A stretch of 64,000 nt of DNA from positions 1 through 64,000 of the forward strand of contig QKFD01000076.1 of assembly GCA_003251535.1 (NCBI GenBank), in the 5' to 3' direction. Below the pieces are notes generated by a model. It ran no database searches. It had not been told where the DNA came from and saw nothing but the letters and a program-made list of their open reading frames with translations. Made by a program: the position numbers and the translations under genes. The stretch is from Chromatiales bacterium. GTDB lineage: Bacteria; Pseudomonadota; Gammaproteobacteria; Thiohalomonadales; Thiohalomonadaceae. Positions 46,949 to 54,627 of this stretch are shown here, piece after piece (positions within the stretch are counted from its first letter, which is position 1; each line of letters begins with the position of its first letter).

Positions 46949-47611
46949 ATGGCCGACTTCAACACCATTCAGATCCTCGCCATCTCGGCGCTGCCTATCC
47001 TCTTTGCCATCACGTTGCATGAGGTGGCGCATGGTTGGATGGCGCTCAAGTTGGGGGATCGCACTGCCCAGATGCTGGGGCGGCTCACCCTCAACCCGTT
47101 GAAACATATCGATCTCGTCGGGACCGTTATTGTCCCTATGGCGCTGTTGGTGATGAGCCAGGGGACCCTTATCTTCGGCTGGGCCAAACCGGTGCCGGTG
47201 ACCACGCGCAACTTCTCCAAGCCGCGGCGCGATATGGCACTGGTCTCCCTAGCCGGGCCGCTGGCCAATCTGCTCATGGCGCTGGTCTGGGCGCTGATTA
47301 CCCGCATCTCCAGCCACCTCATCTCCGATGAGACCGTCTGGTACTCCTACCCCCTGCTGCTCATGGGGGAGCGCGGTGTGATCTTCAATCTCGTCTTGAT
47401 GGTGCTGAACCTACTCCCCATCCCCCCCTTGGACGGTTCGCGGGTGGCTGGGGCGCTGCTGCCGGGGCCGCTGGCCTACCGCATGGAGCGTGCTGAAGTG
47501 GTCGGTCCCATCCTCTTGCTGGTGCTATTCGCAACGGGCCTGTTACAGCAGATCGTCCAGCCAATGGTGCTGCTGTGCATCCGACTCATCTCTTCCATCT
47601 TCGGTCTTTAA
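46949..47611 (+). CDS. Site-2-protease-like (M50) membrane metallopeptidase
   Basis: 220 aa, with about five membrane segments. The zinc site is ITLHEVAHGWMALKLGD (HExxH) with LLPIPPLDGSRV supplying the third ligand. No PDZ domain is present, which places it with the small Thermotoga-type M50 proteins and not with RseP. Substrate unknown. It lies 17 bp after yciO and 16 bp before trpS. Confidence 0.9.
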   Translation: MADFNTIQILAISALPILFAITLHEVAHGWMALKLGDRTAQMLGRLTLNPLKHIDLVGTVIVPMALLVMSQGTLIFGWAKPVPVTTRNFSKPRRDMALVSLAGPLANLLMALVWALITRISSHLISDETVWYSYPLLLMGERGVIFNLVLMVLNLLPIPPLDGSRVAGALLPGPLAYRMERAEVVGPILLLVLFATGLLQQIVQPMVLLCIRLISSIFGL

Positions 47612-47627
47612 AAAGGGGAATCCTGCC

Positions 47628-48836
47628 GTGGCCACACATCCGCCGCGTGTCCTATCGGGTATGCGCTCTACCGGGCGCCTGCATTTGGGGCACTATCATG
47701 GCGTGCTAAAGAACTGGGTGAAGTTGCAGCACGAATATGAGTGCTTCTTCTTCGCCGCCGACTGGCACGCCCTCACCACCCACTACGAAGATACTGCCGG
47801 TATCGAAGAGAATGTGTGGGAGATGGTGATCGATTGGCTGGCGGCGGGCGTCAATCCAGGCCATGCTCGCCTCTTCATTCAATCCAAGGTGCCGGAACAC
47901 GCGGAGCTGCATCTGCTGCTCTCCATGATCACGCCGTTGGGTTGGCTGGAACGGGTGCCTACCTATAAAGATCAGCAGGAGCGGCTCAAGGAGCGGGACC
48001 TCGCCACCTATGGCTTCCTCGGCTATCCGCTGCTCCAGAGCGCCGATATCCTCATCTACCGCGCCTCCATGGTGCCGGTGGGCGAAGATCAGGTGGCCCA
48101 CGTGGAGATCACCCGCGAGGTGGCGCGCCGTTTCAACCACCTTTACGGCCGGGAGCCGGACTTCGCCGAAAAGGCGGAGGCAGCGGCCAAGAAGATGGGT
48201 AAGAAGAACGCCAAGCTCTACTGCGAGCTGCGTAAACGCTACCAGGAGCAGGGTGATCACGAGGCGCTAGAGACCGCCCGCGCCCTGTTGGTGGATCAGC
48301 AGAACATCACCTTGGCCGACCGTGAGCGGCTGTTCGGCTATCTGGAAGGGGGTGGGCGCATCGTCCTGCCGGAGCCGCAGGCGCTACTCACTCCCGCCTC
48401 CAAGATGCCGGGGCTCGATGGGCAGAAGATGTCCAAGTCCTACAACAACACCATTCCGCTGCGCGAGGATCCGCAGGTGGTGGAGCAGAAGCTGCGCACC
48501 ATGCCCACCGATCCGGCCCGCGTCCGACGCACCGATCCCGGCACGCCGGAGCGCTGCCCGGTGTGGCAGCTCCACCAGGTCTACTCCAGTGAAGAGGTGC
48601 GGCAGTGGGTCCAAGCGGGGTGTACCTCCGCTGGGATCGGCTGTCTCGACTGCAAACAGCCGGTGATCGATGGGATATTGGCGGAGCTGGCGCCCATCCG
48701 TGAACGGGCGGAGGAGTACGCCGGTAACCGGCAGCTGGTGCGTAATATCATCAACGAGGGTTCGGAGGCGGCGCGGGCCGAGGCGCGCAAGACCCTTGAG
48801 GAGGTGCGTCAGGCGATGCGCCTCGACTACCGCTGA
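47628..48836 (+). CDS. trpS: Tryptophanyl-tRNA synthetase
   Basis: 402 aa, a class I synthetase. The HIGH-type motif is GRLHLGHYHG and the KMSKS-type motif is DGQKMSKSYNN. FFFAADWHALTTHY and HVEITREVARRFN are also typical. The start is the GTG at 47628 with AGGGG upstream; an earlier in-frame start would lie over the M50 gene. It is longer than the usual 330-350 aa because of an insertion before the KMSKS motif, a form I have seen in other gammaproteobacteria. Confidence 0.93.
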   Translation: MATHPPRVLSGMRSTGRLHLGHYHGVLKNWVKLQHEYECFFFAADWHALTTHYEDTAGIEENVWEMVIDWLAAGVNPGHARLFIQSKVPEHAELHLLLSMITPLGWLERVPTYKDQQERLKERDLATYGFLGYPLLQSADILIYRASMVPVGEDQVAHVEITREVARRFNHLYGREPDFAEKAEAAAKKMGKKNAKLYCELRKRYQEQGDHEALETARALLVDQQNITLADRERLFGYLEGGGRIVLPEPQALLTPASKMPGLDGQKMSKSYNNTIPLREDPQVVEQKLRTMPTDPARVRRTDPGTPERCPVWQLHQVYSSEEVRQWVQAGCTSAGIGCLDCKQPVIDGILAELAPIRERAEEYAGNRQLVRNIINEGSEAARAEARKTLEEVRQAMRLDYR

Positions 48837-48844
48837 TAGCCCCC

Positions 48845-49711
48845 GTGGGGGAGCCTGCCGCCATCACGACTGAACCGGCCCAGGAGGGGCCGGCGCAGCA
48901 GGAGATGCCGTTTGCCATGGTGTGCGGCGCAGCGGTGACCGAGCTGCCGAAGGATCTCTATATCCCCCCGGATGCGCTGGAGGTGTTTCTAGAGACCTTT
49001 GAGGGGCCGCTCGACCTCCTGCTCTACCTCATCCGTCGCCAGAACCTCGACATCCTCGATATCCCCATCGCCGAGATCACCCGCCAGTATGTGGAGTATG
49101 TCGAGCTGATGAAGGATCTCAACCTGGAGCTGGCGGCGGAGTATCTAGTGATGGCCGCCATGTTGGCGGAGATCAAGTCGCGCATGTTGCTGCCCCGCCC
49201 GACCGACAGCGCGCAAGAGGAGGAGGACCCGCGGGCCGAGCTGGTGCGTCGTCTACAGGAGTATGAGCGCTTTAAGCAGGCGGCCGAGGAGCTGGATGCC
49301 CTGCCGCGTGTCGGCCGCGATCTCTGGCAGGCCAGCGCCGATATCCCCCATAAACAGGTGCAGCGCGCCCACCCGCCGGTGGAGCTAAAAGAGCTGTTGC
49401 TGGCGATGGCCGAGGTGGTGCGCCGCACGGAGATGTTTGCCCACCATCAGATCCAGCGGGAGCCGCTCTCGGTGCGGGAGCGGATGTCGCAGATCCTGGA
49501 GCGCATCAGTGCCGATCACTTCACCGAATTCACCACCCTGTTTTTGGTGGAGGAGGGGCGCAGAGGGGTGGTGGTCACCCTGATCGCGGTATTGGAGCTG
49601 ATTAAACAGTCGCTGTTGGAGCTGATCCAGACCGAGCCCTACGCCCCCATCCACGTCAAACTGGTGAGCGGGCCGCAGGCGGTGGATCTGGCCGCAGCCG
49701 ATGAGCTATAG
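48845..49711 (+). CDS. scpA: Segregation and condensation protein ScpA
   Basis: 288 aa, the kleisin of the SMC complex. FEGPLDLLLYLIRRQNLDIL and EYLVMAAMLAEIKSRMLLP are the N-terminal SMC-binding part, and the C-terminal winged helix begins around RGVVVTLIAVLELIKQS. The start is uncertain: a GTG at 48845 gives a 20-residue extension without clear ribosome-binding site, while the ATG at 48905 is also possible. Nine bases separate it from trpS. It is followed by scpB, the usual pair. Confidence 0.92.
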   Translation: MGEPAAITTEPAQEGPAQQEMPFAMVCGAAVTELPKDLYIPPDALEVFLETFEGPLDLLLYLIRRQNLDILDIPIAEITRQYVEYVELMKDLNLELAAEYLVMAAMLAEIKSRMLLPRPTDSAQEEEDPRAELVRRLQEYERFKQAAEELDALPRVGRDLWQASADIPHKQVQRAHPPVELKELLLAMAEVVRRTEMFAHHQIQREPLSVRERMSQILERISADHFTEFTTLFLVEEGRRGVVVTLIAVLELIKQSLLELIQTEPYAPIHVKLVSGPQAVDLAAADEL

Positions 49712-49773
49712 GTGGCAGGCACCCGCCGATTGGGGCGGAGCTGCTCGCGGGTGACGGGGTATAAAAGGGCCGG

Positions 49774-50580
49774 ATGGAAGAGCAACAGCTGAAGATGATT
49801 GTGGAGGCGGCACTGTTTGCCGCTGCTGAACCGCTCTCCCCCGATCGGCTGGCCGCGCTGTTTGAAGAGCAGGAGCAGCCGGCGCGGGAGCAGCTGCTGG
49901 CGATTCTGGCGCGCCTCATGGAGGAGTATGCCGGGCACGGGGTGGAGTTGGTGGAGGTGGCTGGTGGGTACCGTTTCCAGGTGGGTAAGGCGATCTCCCC
50001 TTGGGTGAGTCGGCTCTGGGAGGAGCGCCCTGCCCGCTACTCGCGGGCCCTGCTGGAGACCCTGGCGCTGATCGCCTATCGCCAACCCATCACCCGGGCC
50101 GAGATAGAGGAGATCCGGGGGGTCGCCGTCTCCACCAACATCATGAAGACGTTGCAGGAGCGGGAGTGGGTACGGGTGGTGGGACACCGCGATGTCCCCG
50201 GCCGACCGGCCCTCTATGCCACTACCCGGCAGTTCCTCGACTACTTCAACCTCAAGAGCTTGACCGATCTCCCGCCCCTGGCGGAGCTACGGGATATCGA
50301 TAAGCTGAACGCCGAACTCCAGCTGGCGGAGCAGGCGCTGGGATCGCCGGCACCGTCTGCGGCGGCGACCTCTGATGAGGTGGCCGCCGTTGCCGCGTTG
50401 GAAGACCCAAGGGAGGGCGATGGGCCCGCCGCTGCGGCTGAGGGCACTCGCCTGGACAAGCCCACTCATGTGGACCCGTCTACGGCTGCCACTTCCATGG
50501 AGGGGTCGGCCGCCGTTGGGACGCCGGATGAGACCGCGCCCACCGCGTCTGGCATGGAGCCTGCGGCCGATCTTGAATAG
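49774..50580 (+). CDS. scpB: Segregation and condensation protein ScpB
   Basis: 268 aa. Two winged-helix domains are visible (KMIVEAALFAAAEPLSPDRL, then LETLALIAYRQPITRAEIE and RPALYATTRQFLDYFNL). The last 80 or so residues are Ala/Glu/Pro-rich and probably disordered, so the protein is longer than many ScpB. It binds ScpA and completes the SMC complex. Confidence 0.92.
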   Translation: MEEQQLKMIVEAALFAAAEPLSPDRLAALFEEQEQPAREQLLAILARLMEEYAGHGVELVEVAGGYRFQVGKAISPWVSRLWEERPARYSRALLETLALIAYRQPITRAEIEEIRGVAVSTNIMKTLQEREWVRVVGHRDVPGRPALYATTRQFLDYFNLKSLTDLPPLAELRDIDKLNAELQLAEQALGSPAPSAAATSDEVAAVAALEDPREGDGPAAAAEGTRLDKPTHVDPSTAATSMEGSAAVGTPDETAPTASGMEPAADLE

Positions 50581-50685
50581 AGCCGGGCCGGTCTAGCGGC
50601 CGGTCTTAGGTGTGACGATAGCAATAGGTCCTCCCCAGGGGTATCACCCGAGGAGGGAACAGAATCTCTCTGCTGGATCCAACCA

Positions 50686-52020
50686 ATGACTGAAAAGCTG
50701 CAAAAGGTGCTGGCTCGTGCCGGTTTCGGTTCTCGCCGCGAGTTGGAGATCTGGATCGCCGATGGGCGGATCACGGTCAATGGTCAGCCGGCACAACTGG
50801 GTGACCGGGTGGGTCCGGAGGATACGGTCAAGGTCGATGGCCGCAGTTTGAGCCGTGATCTCATAGAAGGTAATGAGAAACCGCGGGTCATCCTCTACCA
50901 CAAGCGGGAGGGGGAGGTCTCCACTCGGATCGATCCCGAGGGGCGCCCCACCATCTTCGATCAGCTGCCGCGCGTCAAAAATGGGCGCTGGGTGGCCGTG
51001 GGGCGACTCGATATCAACACCACGGGCCTCATCCTGCTCACCACCGATGGCGAGCTGGCCAACGGCCTGATGCACCCCTCCAGCGAAGTGGAGCGAGAGT
51101 ATGCCGTGCGGGTGTTGGGGGAGGTGGATGGCGAGCTGTTGCAGCGCCTGCGGGAGGGGGTAACGCTGGACGACGGCATGGCCCACTTCGATCAGATCAT
51201 CGATGCCGGTGGTGACGGTGCCAACCACTGGTATCACGTGGTACTGCGGGAGGGGCGCAACCGCGAGGTCCGGCGTCTCTGGGAGTCGCAGGGGATCCGG
51301 GTCAGTCGCCTCATTCGGGTGCGCTATGGACCCATCGCCCTGCCGCGCCGGCTGCGGCTTGGGCGGCACGAGCCGCTGGATCTGGAGATGGTGATGCCAC
51401 TCTACCTGGCCGCCGGCCTGCGCCCGCCGGCCTCACTGGTACAGGACAAGACCCTTGGCCTCAAGCGCTCATCCCGGGTGCGGCCCGGTCGGCTGGCGGT
51501 GCGGCCGCAGGGGGATCCCGATGCACCCCGTCCCCGCACGGTGCGGGTGCGGATAAAGCGCAATCGGCCCGATGGTGAGGTCCCACCCTTGGAGGATAGC
51601 GCACCACCCCGCCGCAAGGGTCCACCGTCCGGTGCGGGTGGTGGCCGCCGCACGGGGGGGCCGCGGGGCGAGGGCGCTGGCGAGGGGCGGCCACGGGCAG
51701 CCGGGCAGGGACGGCCCACACGGAGTGGTGGTGATGGCCGCCGCACGGGGGGGCCGCGGAGTGAGGGAGTTGGCGAGGGACGGCCACGGGCAGCCGGGCA
51801 GGGACGGCCTGCACGGAGTGGTGGTGATGGCCGCCGCACGGGTGGTCCGCGGAGTGAGGGAGCTGGCGAGGGGCGGTCACGGGCAGCCGGGCAGGGACGG
51901 CCCGCACGGAGTGGTGGTGGTCGGCCTGCCGCTGGGCGCGGTGCACCTGGCGGTGGCCGCGGTGGTGCTCCCCGTCCTAAGGGTGCCGGTAGGCGCGGGC
52001 CTCGCGGCAAGGGCGAGTGA
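50686..52020 (+). CDS. rluB: 23S rRNA pseudouridine synthase RluB with repeat tail
   Basis: 444 aa. An S4 RNA-binding domain (KLQKVLARAGFGSRRELEIW) precedes a RsuA-type synthase domain with the catalytic Asp in GRLDINTTGLILLTTDG. E. coli RluB modifies U2605. From about residue 265 the protein is Arg/Gly/Pro-rich, and residues 320-412 are three 31-aa repeats coded by 93-bp DNA repeats. Such basic tails are common in RluB, but an exact repeat is unusual. Its stop overlaps the next GTG. Confidence 0.92.
   Translation: MTEKLQKVLARAGFGSRRELEIWIADGRITVNGQPAQLGDRVGPEDTVKVDGRSLSRDLIEGNEKPRVILYHKREGEVSTRIDPEGRPTIFDQLPRVKNGRWVAVGRLDINTTGLILLTTDGELANGLMHPSSEVEREYAVRVLGEVDGELLQRLREGVTLDDGMAHFDQIIDAGGDGANHWYHVVLREGRNREVRRLWESQGIRVSRLIRVRYGPIALPRRLRLGRHEPLDLEMVMPLYLAAGLRPPASLVQDKTLGLKRSSRVRPGRLAVRPQGDPDAPRPRTVRVRIKRNRPDGEVPPLEDSAPPRRKGPPSGAGGGRRTGGPRGEGAGEGRPRAAGQGRPTRSGGDGRRTGGPRSEGVGEGRPRAAGQGRPARSGGDGRRTGGPRSEGAGEGRSRAAGQGRPARSGGGRPAAGRGAPGGGRGGAPRPKGAGRRGPRGKGE
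51643..51921 (+). repeat. Three 93-bp tandem repeats in rluB
   Basis: Units start at 51643, 51736 and 51829. Each codes for about 31 residues of the form GRRTGGPR, SEG, GEGRPRAAGQGRPARSGG. The units differ at a few positions only, so the number of copies may vary between strains. Confidence 0.9.
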
Positions 52021-52664
52021 CCCTGCGGCCGATCTATCAACAGCTGTTGGCGGCCTACGGGCCGCAACACTGGTGGCCAGGCGAGACGCCGTTTGAGGTG
52101 ATGGTGGGGGCGGTACTCACCCAGAACACCGCCTGGAGCAACGTGGAGCGGGCCATCCACAACCTGAAGCGGGCCGACGCCCTCTCCCCCGAGGCGCTGT
52201 TGGCGGTGCCGGTGACCCAATTGGCGGAGTGGCTACGCCCCTCCGGCTACTTCAACGTCAAGGCGGAGCGGCTGCGCAGCCTCTGTGCCTGGCTGCTGGC
52301 GGCGGGGGGCGTGCGCGCCCTTGCCCAGCGGGAGACCCACCACCTGCGTCGAGAGCTGTTGGCGATCAAAGGGGTTGGGCCGGAGACCGCCGACGACATC
52401 CTACTCTACGCCTGTGAGCGCCCGGTCTTTGTCATCGACGCCTATACCCGCCGCATCTTCTCCCGGCTTGGCCTCATTGAGGGGGATGAGCACTATGAGG
52501 TGCTGCGGGCCCATTTTGAGGCGGCGTTGGGGCGTGGCCACCGCAACGTACCGCTCTTCAATGAGTACCACGCCTTGATCGTCTTCCACGCCAAGAGCCA
52601 CTGCCGCAAACGCCCTCTCTGCGCAGGCTGCCCCCTGGCTGCCAGCTGTAGGGGGCGGATATAG
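52017..52664 (+). CDS. MagIII-like HhH-GPD DNA glycosylase with 4Fe-4S
   Basis: 215 aa of the endonuclease III superfamily, COG2231-like. It has TPFEVMVGAVLTQNTAWSNV, a helix-hairpin-helix LLAIKGVGPETADDILLYA, and the catalytic Asp in FVIDAYTRR. The Lys used by endonuclease III for strand cleavage (usually Gly-x-Lys-Thr-Ala) is Glu here, so a glycosylase without lyase activity is expected. Four Cys near the end (CRKRPLCAGCPLAASC) form an iron-sulfur site. It starts with GTG overlapping the rluB stop. Confidence 0.85.
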   Translation: MTLRPIYQQLLAAYGPQHWWPGETPFEVMVGAVLTQNTAWSNVERAIHNLKRADALSPEALLAVPVTQLAEWLRPSGYFNVKAERLRSLCAWLLAAGGVRALAQRETHHLRRELLAIKGVGPETADDILLYACERPVFVIDAYTRRIFSRLGLIEGDEHYEVLRAHFEAALGRGHRNVPLFNEYHALIVFHAKSHCRKRPLCAGCPLAASCRGRI

Positions 52665-52667
52665 GCG

Positions 52668-53471
52668 CTACTCCAGCAGGGTTTCGCAGCAACCCGGGGT
52701 GACGCCATCAAAGCTGCTGAGGGCCGCCGCTGCGCGCAGCCCGGCCAGATCATAGATGTGGGTGCGGCGACCATGGGCCTCCAGCAGACCGCGCCGTTGA
52801 AACAGCCGGAACATGCGACTGATCGTCTCCACGGCGAGACCGAGGTAGTCGGCGATCTCCTGCCGCGACATGGGGATGCGGAACTGTTCAGCGGCGATAC
52901 GGTGGCCCCCTAGGCGGGTGGCGAGGCTCACCAAGAAGGCGGCCACCCGCTGCTCGGCGGAGGGCATCCCCATCATCAGCGACATCCACTGGTCGTGGCG
53001 GATACGGCGGCTCATGGCGCGCACCAGCTGTTGATGGAAGGGCAGCAGGCGCTCCCCTAGCCGCGCCGTCTCACCGAGATTGAGGCGGCAGACGCTGCCG
53101 GGCTCTAGCGCTATGAGATCGTGGTCATAGCCAGGTTGATCGAACGCCTCCAGCCCCATCAGCTCGCCCGGGAGGTAGAAGCCCACCAGCTGCGGGAGGC
53201 CATCGGTACGCTGGCGTACCGCCTTGAAGGCCCCCGCCTTGACGGCAAATATGGCCCGTGCTGGATCGCGGGCGTTGTAGAGGCGCTCCCCTTTGGCCAC
53301 CGGCTCTCGGCGGCGGACTAGTAGATCGAGCAGCGAACCATCCAGCGCACCGAGGCCTGCGACCCGACAGAGCCCGAGTAGGCCGCAGCGCTCGCATGGG
53401 ACCTCTCCGGCAGGTTTGTGGTGGCGTAGTGAGGCGAGTGGCGGCTGGCCACAGATGTCCATCTGATTCAT
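52668..53471 (-). CDS. FNR-type oxygen-responsive regulator
   Basis: 267 aa. It has a cyclic-nucleotide-like sensor domain and a C-terminal helix-turn-helix (SRQEIADYLGLAVETISRMF). Cys26, Cys29, Cys35 and Cys128 reproduce the C-x2-C-x5-C plus a central Cys spacing of E. coli FNR exactly (93 residues from third to fourth), so an oxygen-labile 4Fe-4S cluster is likely. The recognition helix ETISR matches FNR, which implies TTGAT-type half sites. The start at 53471 has AAAGGGGGG upstream. It is convergent with the glycosylase gene, three bases apart. Confidence 0.9.
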   Translation of the reverse strand: MNQMDICGQPPLASLRHHKPAGEVPCERCGLLGLCRVAGLGALDGSLLDLLVRRREPVAKGERLYNARDPARAIFAVKAGAFKAVRQRTDGLPQLVGFYLPGELMGLEAFDQPGYDHDLIALEPGSVCRLNLGETARLGERLLPFHQQLVRAMSRRIRHDQWMSLMMGMPSAEQRVAAFLVSLATRLGGHRIAAEQFRIPMSRQEIADYLGLAVETISRMFRLFQRRGLLEAHGRRTHIYDLAGLRAAAALSSFDGVTPGCCETLLE

Positions 53472-53684
53472 TGACGTCCCCCCTTTGAGCTTCCTCCGCG
53501 CCTTGGACCGCGGTTGCCCCGCCCCGGGTCTTGGCCCCCTCTCCCAGATTGGACGGTCTATCGCCCCCGCTGAGTGCGGGGACAATCGTGGGAGTGCTGG
53601 AGTTAGCCCAGGGTCTTCGTAAGGCCCATCTTGCTGTAATTTTGCAGCTAGGGCAAAGGGCGGTTGAACTGACCCCTTGGCCGG
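53472..53684. other. Intergenic between the FNR-like gene and pirin
   Basis: About 210 bp upstream of the FNR-like gene and beyond the end of the pirin gene, both leftward. It should hold the promoter of the regulator. I see no clear TTGAT-N4-ATCAA site. A short TGCTGTAATTTTGCAGC inverted repeat sits near 53630-53650. Confidence 0.35.
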
Positions 53685-54539
53685 CTATTCGATGGTGCTG
53701 AGTGGGGGGGCCAGGCGCCCCTCCGTGTAGTCTCGAAAGGCCTCCATCAGCTCGGCCTGGGTGTTCATCACAAAGGGGCCGCGGCGGGCGATGGGCTCGC
53801 CCAGCGGCCGGCCGGCGATCAGTAGCAGACGACTCGCCTGGCGGGCGTGGAGGGTCACCCCGTCACCGGCCCCCAAGACGCCGAGTTCTCCTGCCTGGAG
53901 GGGACTATCGGCCACCTCTAGCGCGCCCTCAATGAGGTAGATGAAGCCGTTATGGCCGGGCGGCAGTGGCTCCGTCAGCTGGGCATCGGCGGCCAGCGAG
54001 ATGTCGAGATAGAGGGGATCAACGGCGATCCCCTGGATAGGGCCACGGCTACCATGGGCGGTGGTGCCGGCGATGACCCGCACCTCGCTGCCGGGATGGT
54101 GCTCGATGGGGATCTGCCCCGCCCCCAGCTCTTGGTAGTGGGGGGCGCTCATCTTTTGGGCAGCGGGTAGATTGACCCAGAGTTGGAAGCCGTGGAGCAG
54201 CCCCTGCTCCTGCTCGGGCATCTCCTCATGGATGACGCCACGACCGGCACTCATCCACTGTACCCCACCGGCCTGGAGCAGGCCGCTGTGGCCGGCGCTA
54301 TCGCGGTGACGCATCCGTCCGGCGAGTAAGTACGTCACCGTCTCAAAGCCACGGTGGGGGTGGGGTGGGAAACCGGCGAGATAGTCGCCGGGATCGGCGG
54401 AGCGGAAGGCATCGAACAGCAGGAAGGGATCGAGCAGATCGAGCTGTGGCTGGCCGATGATGCGGGTGAGACGGACCCCGGCGCCATCGCTGGTGTCGAG
54501 GCCGGGGTAGCGAGCGGTGAGACGACGGGGTTGTGGCAT
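53685..54539 (-). CDS. Pirin family protein
   Basis: 284 aa, a double cupin. The N-terminal metal-site sequence PPHPHRGFETVTYLLAGRM and GGVQWMSAGRGVIHEEM carry the His, His, His and Glu ligands. Some pirins have quercetinase activity or act as redox sensors; the role here is open. CAGGAGAGAG precedes the ATG at 54539. Longer in-frame starts have no support. Confidence 0.9.
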   Translation of the reverse strand: MPQPRRLTARYPGLDTSDGAGVRLTRIIGQPQLDLLDPFLLFDAFRSADPGDYLAGFPPHPHRGFETVTYLLAGRMRHRDSAGHSGLLQAGGVQWMSAGRGVIHEEMPEQEQGLLHGFQLWVNLPAAQKMSAPHYQELGAGQIPIEHHPGSEVRVIAGTTAHGSRGPIQGIAVDPLYLDISLAADAQLTEPLPPGHNGFIYLIEGALEVADSPLQAGELGVLGAGDGVTLHARQASRLLLIAGRPLGEPIARRGPFVMNTQAELMEAFRDYTEGRLAPPLSTIE

Positions 54540-54627
54540 GGTCTCTCTCCTGCGCAGGTGATCTCCCCAAAATTGGGGCGCGGGAGTTAAAGCCAAGGTG
54601 GCTCTCCTCCGCGGGCGAGGGATCCGC

